Shown: positions 52,061-53,794 of the stretch, piece by piece | How the letters are laid out: each line of letters starts with the position of its first letter | Numbering within the stretch: the stretch's first letter is position 1 | Assembly (NCBI GenBank): GCA_007695095.1 | Contig: REEL01000113.1 | Coordinates: 1-53,794, forward strand | Reading direction: 5' to 3' | DNA from: Chitinophagaceae bacterium | Lineage (GTDB): Bacteria; Bacteroidota; Bacteroidia; Chitinophagales; REEL01 | DNA length: 53,794 nucleotides | The notes under the pieces: generated by a model | The model's database searches: none | What the model was told of the DNA's origin: nothing | Seen by the model: the letters and a program-made list of their open reading frames with translations, nothing else | Position numbers and translations under genes: made by a program

Positions 52061-52208
52061 AAACCTAAAAAACTTCCGTCATTATGAGCGCGACTACCAT
52101 AAATATTGGATTTTGTACTTGCTCCTAAGTCGCGTGTAATAATCTCCTGAATAGAAAGAGCTGGAAATGGAAAAATTATGATGGAAAATAGCAAATGGCA
52201 AATGTATT

Positions 52209-52283
52209 GGGAGCTCCCTGAAATCAGTTGTCACTCTGAGTGGCAGCGAAGAGTCTCCGTATTAATCAGTAGACAGCTTTCGC
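52209..52283 (+). repeat. 75-bp direct repeat, copy 2
   Basis: Second copy of the 75-bp unit, 294 bp downstream of copy 1 and in the same orientation. The preceding AATTATGATGGAAAAT segment is also shared, but the bases between diverge. Confidence 0.95.
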
Positions 52284-52435
52284 TCTGCGTCTCGCGAGTG
52301 TAAGTCTTGAACAGCCTCCGGCTGGCATTCAATGTTCTAAGGTTATTTCTTAAATTAGATTTTACATAATGTCAAGTCCACTGACTTCGACTCCGCTCAG
52401 CCACCTATCTACCTATCAATTAGCTGTTTCAATGG

Positions 52436-52468
52436 AAATACGGAGATGCTTCCTAACGTCAGCATGAC
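52436..52468 (-). repeat. Related repeat in inverted orientation
   Basis: Read on the minus strand, this starts GTCATGCTGACG and ends GCATCTCCGTATT, matching the edges of the 75-bp unit (GTCACTCTGAGT ... GAGTCTCCGTATT). A third relative, CTGACTTCGACTCCGCTCAG, lies at 52381-52400. The group looks like a family of short intergenic repeats. Confidence 0.6.
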
Positions 52469-52653
52469 AGCTTGTTTGATGGCTGTACTTTTTCTTAAAA
52501 TTGTTAAAAGGGATTAGAAAAAAATCTTGAATACCATGCCTCTAAAATGATACTAAATTTTAGCCAAAAGTTGTTAAACATAATCACTTGCTTGTTGTGC
52601 AAACACATTAAAAATTGCGTATTTATAATTAACTTTGAGTAAAATAATGTGCT

Positions 52654-52884
52654 ATGGACAATTTGATAAAAAGAATTACAATTAATCCTAAAATTTGTCA
52701 TGGAAAACCTTGTATCAGAGGAATGAGATGGCCGGTAGAGGTAATTATCGATATGTTAGGTTCCGGTATGACTATTGAACAAATAATTGAAGACCATAAG
52801 GAATTAGAAAAAGAAGATATTTTAGCTTGTTTAAATTTCGCTAAGTTATATTTATCCGGTCACTCAATTAAGGACGTTGCCTGA
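52654..52884 (+). CDS. DUF433-family antitoxin
   Basis: The 76-residue protein is a typical DUF433 member: I-T-I-N-P-K-I-C-H-G-K-P-C-I-R-G near the N-terminus (~9-24), then a helix-turn-helix-like second half (Y-L-S-G-H-S-I-K at the end). DUF433 proteins act as VapB-like antitoxins and repress their own operon. Its stop codon shares one base with the start of the DUF5615 toxin gene (TGATG). Confidence 0.92.
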   Translation: MDNLIKRITINPKICHGKPCIRGMRWPVEVIIDMLGSGMTIEQIIEDHKELEKEDILACLNFAKLYLSGHSIKDVA

Positions 52885-53243
52885 TGAGATTTCTTTGCGA
52901 TGTCCATATATCTTATAAACTGACGAAATTTTTAATTTCTAAGGGCTTTGAATCTCTACATGTAAACGAAATTTTAGGAAAATCAGAGACTAAAGATTCA
53001 GAATTATGCAATTTTGCAAATCAAAATAATTATGTTATTATCTCTAAAGATTCGGACTTTAGAGATTCATATTTTGTTAACCAAACACCTAAAAAGCTAA
53101 TTAAAATTAATTTAGGAAATATCTCAAATCAGGCATTAATAAAAATTTTCAATGATCATATTGAGACTATACAAAAGCTAGATAGTAAATCTAATTTTTT
53201 ACTTGAAATAGATAAAGATGAAATTAATCTGATAGAATTATAA
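52884..53243 (+). CDS. DUF5615-family PIN-like toxin
   Basis: The 119-residue protein is a probable ribonuclease toxin with a PIN-like fold (Mut7-C/DUF5615). Acidic residues that could form the metal site are Asp6 in LCDVHIS, Glu35 or Asp39 in the S-E-T-K-D-S-E stretch, and Asp56 in S-K-D-S-D-F. Length is normal. It is translationally coupled to the DUF433 antitoxin. RNase activity is inferred from family, not from a demonstrated target. Confidence 0.88.
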   Translation: MRFLCDVHISYKLTKFLISKGFESLHVNEILGKSETKDSELCNFANQNNYVIISKDSDFRDSYFVNQTPKKLIKINLGNISNQALIKIFNDHIETIQKLDSKSNFLLEIDKDEINLIEL

Positions 53244-53286
53244 ATTTCAAAAAACCAAACAGAGAAAGTAATCAGTCCAAAAAATT

Positions 53287-53529
53287 TTATACCCACTTCC
53301 CATAAAGCTTATGTGCTTTTGAGTGAGGGTTTAATTTTCCGGAGTCTGCTTCTGCAATTCCTTTTTCAATAGCTTTTTTTTCTTCTTCCGGGATTTCTTT
53401 CCACCAATCTTTTTGACTTTCCTTATAAATCAGTTCTGAAATCTTTTCAAGAATCTCAATATCATCAAAAGTTGATAGCCATTGTATTAATTCTAACTTT
53501 TTATTTTGAAGTTCTAAATCTGTTCTCAT
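53287..53529 (-). CDS. Addiction-module antitoxin-like protein without adjacent toxin
   Basis: The 80-residue protein resembles Bacteroidota addiction-module antitoxins that pair with ParE/RelE toxins (K-L-E-L-I-Q-W-L-S-T-F near the N-terminus; DWW-x-E-I-x-E-E-E-K and G-K-L-N-P-H-S-x-A at the C-terminal half). It has no partner: only 43 bp separate its stop from the convergent DUF5615 stop, so no downstream toxin exists. It looks like a solitary antitoxin or remnant. Confidence 0.8.
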   Translation of the reverse strand: MRTDLELQNKKLELIQWLSTFDDIEILEKISELIYKESQKDWWKEIPEEEKKAIEKGIAEADSGKLNPHSKAHKLYGKWV

Positions 53530-53730
53530 CTATTTAAAGTTTTTACATACAAAGTTCATTCATCAAAGTGCTTTATCAAATTTACCATTATTTCTCCGTT
53601 AAAACGATTTATTTCTTTATATCGTCTGTCAAAGAGTTGAGTGAAATGGAATGTAGAACCCAAGAAAGAAAAATGGAAAAATTATGATGGAAAATATGCT
53701 TTGAAAGACCCAAGAGACCAAAATCCAAGA

Positions 53731-53794
53731 GCCCAAATTCCAAGAATACAAAAATTTAAGAACGGCAATTTTATTAGCCCGCTCATAAAAGGGA
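53731..53794 (-). repeat. 64-bp direct repeat, copy 2 (runs off the window)
   Basis: This matches 51997-52060, and the flanking CCCAAGAG-type units (53709-53730) and the AATTATGATGGAAAAT unit at ~53678-53693 are also shared. The two copies enclose the toxin-antitoxin locus about 1.7 kb apart. Confidence 0.85.

Larger units (their letters stand above)
51783..52653. repeat. Repeat-rich intergenic region
   Basis: This 871-bp stretch has no supported gene. It contains short degenerate units such as CCAAATTCCAAG and CCCAAGAG, AT-rich units of the form AATTATGATGGAAAA (51889 and 52176), a pair of 75-bp repeats, and a short inverted match. A minus-strand frame across 51937-52194 is judged a relic or chance frame. 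Confidence 0.75.

Noticed and set aside
51937-52194. Minus-strand 85-residue open frame
   Set aside because: It runs across the 75-bp and 64-bp repeat units and lacks a known family as a whole; treated as a possible relic rather than a gene.

Overview
The window is chromosomal DNA from a member of the Bacteroidota. It is AT-rich and gene-dense. Supporting signs are C-terminal type IX secretion (T9SS) sorting domains, a TonB-dependent receptor with a DUF4249 partner, a pyrG-yidC pair, Bacteroidota-type dihydroorotase, DUF6438 and OstA-like families, A-rich leaders instead of Shine-Dalgarno sites, and several -7 boxes of the form TAnnTTTG. No rRNA, phage, CRISPR array or complete insertion sequence was seen. 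The genus cannot be named from the sequence alone.

Layout. Positions 1-4310 (minus) hold the first ~1436 codons of a giant secreted protein built of PKD and Ig-like repeats; its C-terminus lies off the left edge. A TPR protein (4553-5308) follows. The complete nqrABCDEF operon (minus, 11558 down to 5366) encodes the sodium-pumping NADH:quinone reductase, with an unusual membrane-anchor extension on NqrA. Next come a lipoprotein, an acyl-CoA thioesterase, tRNA-Arg(TCT) and uracil-DNA glycosylase. A hybrid PAS/GAF histidine kinase with two receiver proteins occupies 13.7-18.7 kb. Dihydroorotase, a lipoprotein, a YhhN-family protein, an alpha/beta hydrolase and a conserved unknown lead to groES-groEL (23.3-25.3 kb).

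From 25.5 to 36 kb are a DUF2490 outer-membrane protein, a glycosyltransferase/GMC oxidoreductase pair, a T9SS cargo protein, an enoyl-CoA hydratase homologue, an AsmA-like protein and a 1038-residue T9SS cargo with BNR, DUF5011 and PKD repeats. From 36 to 44 kb are pyrG-yidC-DUF6438, a PKD lipoprotein, a small membrane protein, a methyltransferase and an OstA-like protein. From 44 to 51.8 kb are a TonB-dependent receptor with DUF4249 lipoprotein and an NAD-dependent epimerase, a T9SS cargo, and a heptaheme cytochrome c lipoprotein with TPRs.

The right end (51.8-53.8 kb) differs in character. Repeat-rich intergenic DNA flanks a DUF433/DUF5615 toxin-antitoxin pair and an antitoxin-like gene without a visible toxin. 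The same repeat composite occurs in direct orientation on both sides of these genes. This is the most accessory-looking part of the window.

Functional picture: an aerobic or respiring heterotroph using sodium-motive NADH oxidation, outer-membrane uptake by a TonB receptor, and T9SS-exported surface proteins. Most of the window is core housekeeping. The items that most merit a second look are the NqrA membrane-anchor extension, the higher-order repeat of the giant adhesin, the heptaheme-TPR protein and the repeat-flanked toxin-antitoxin locus.
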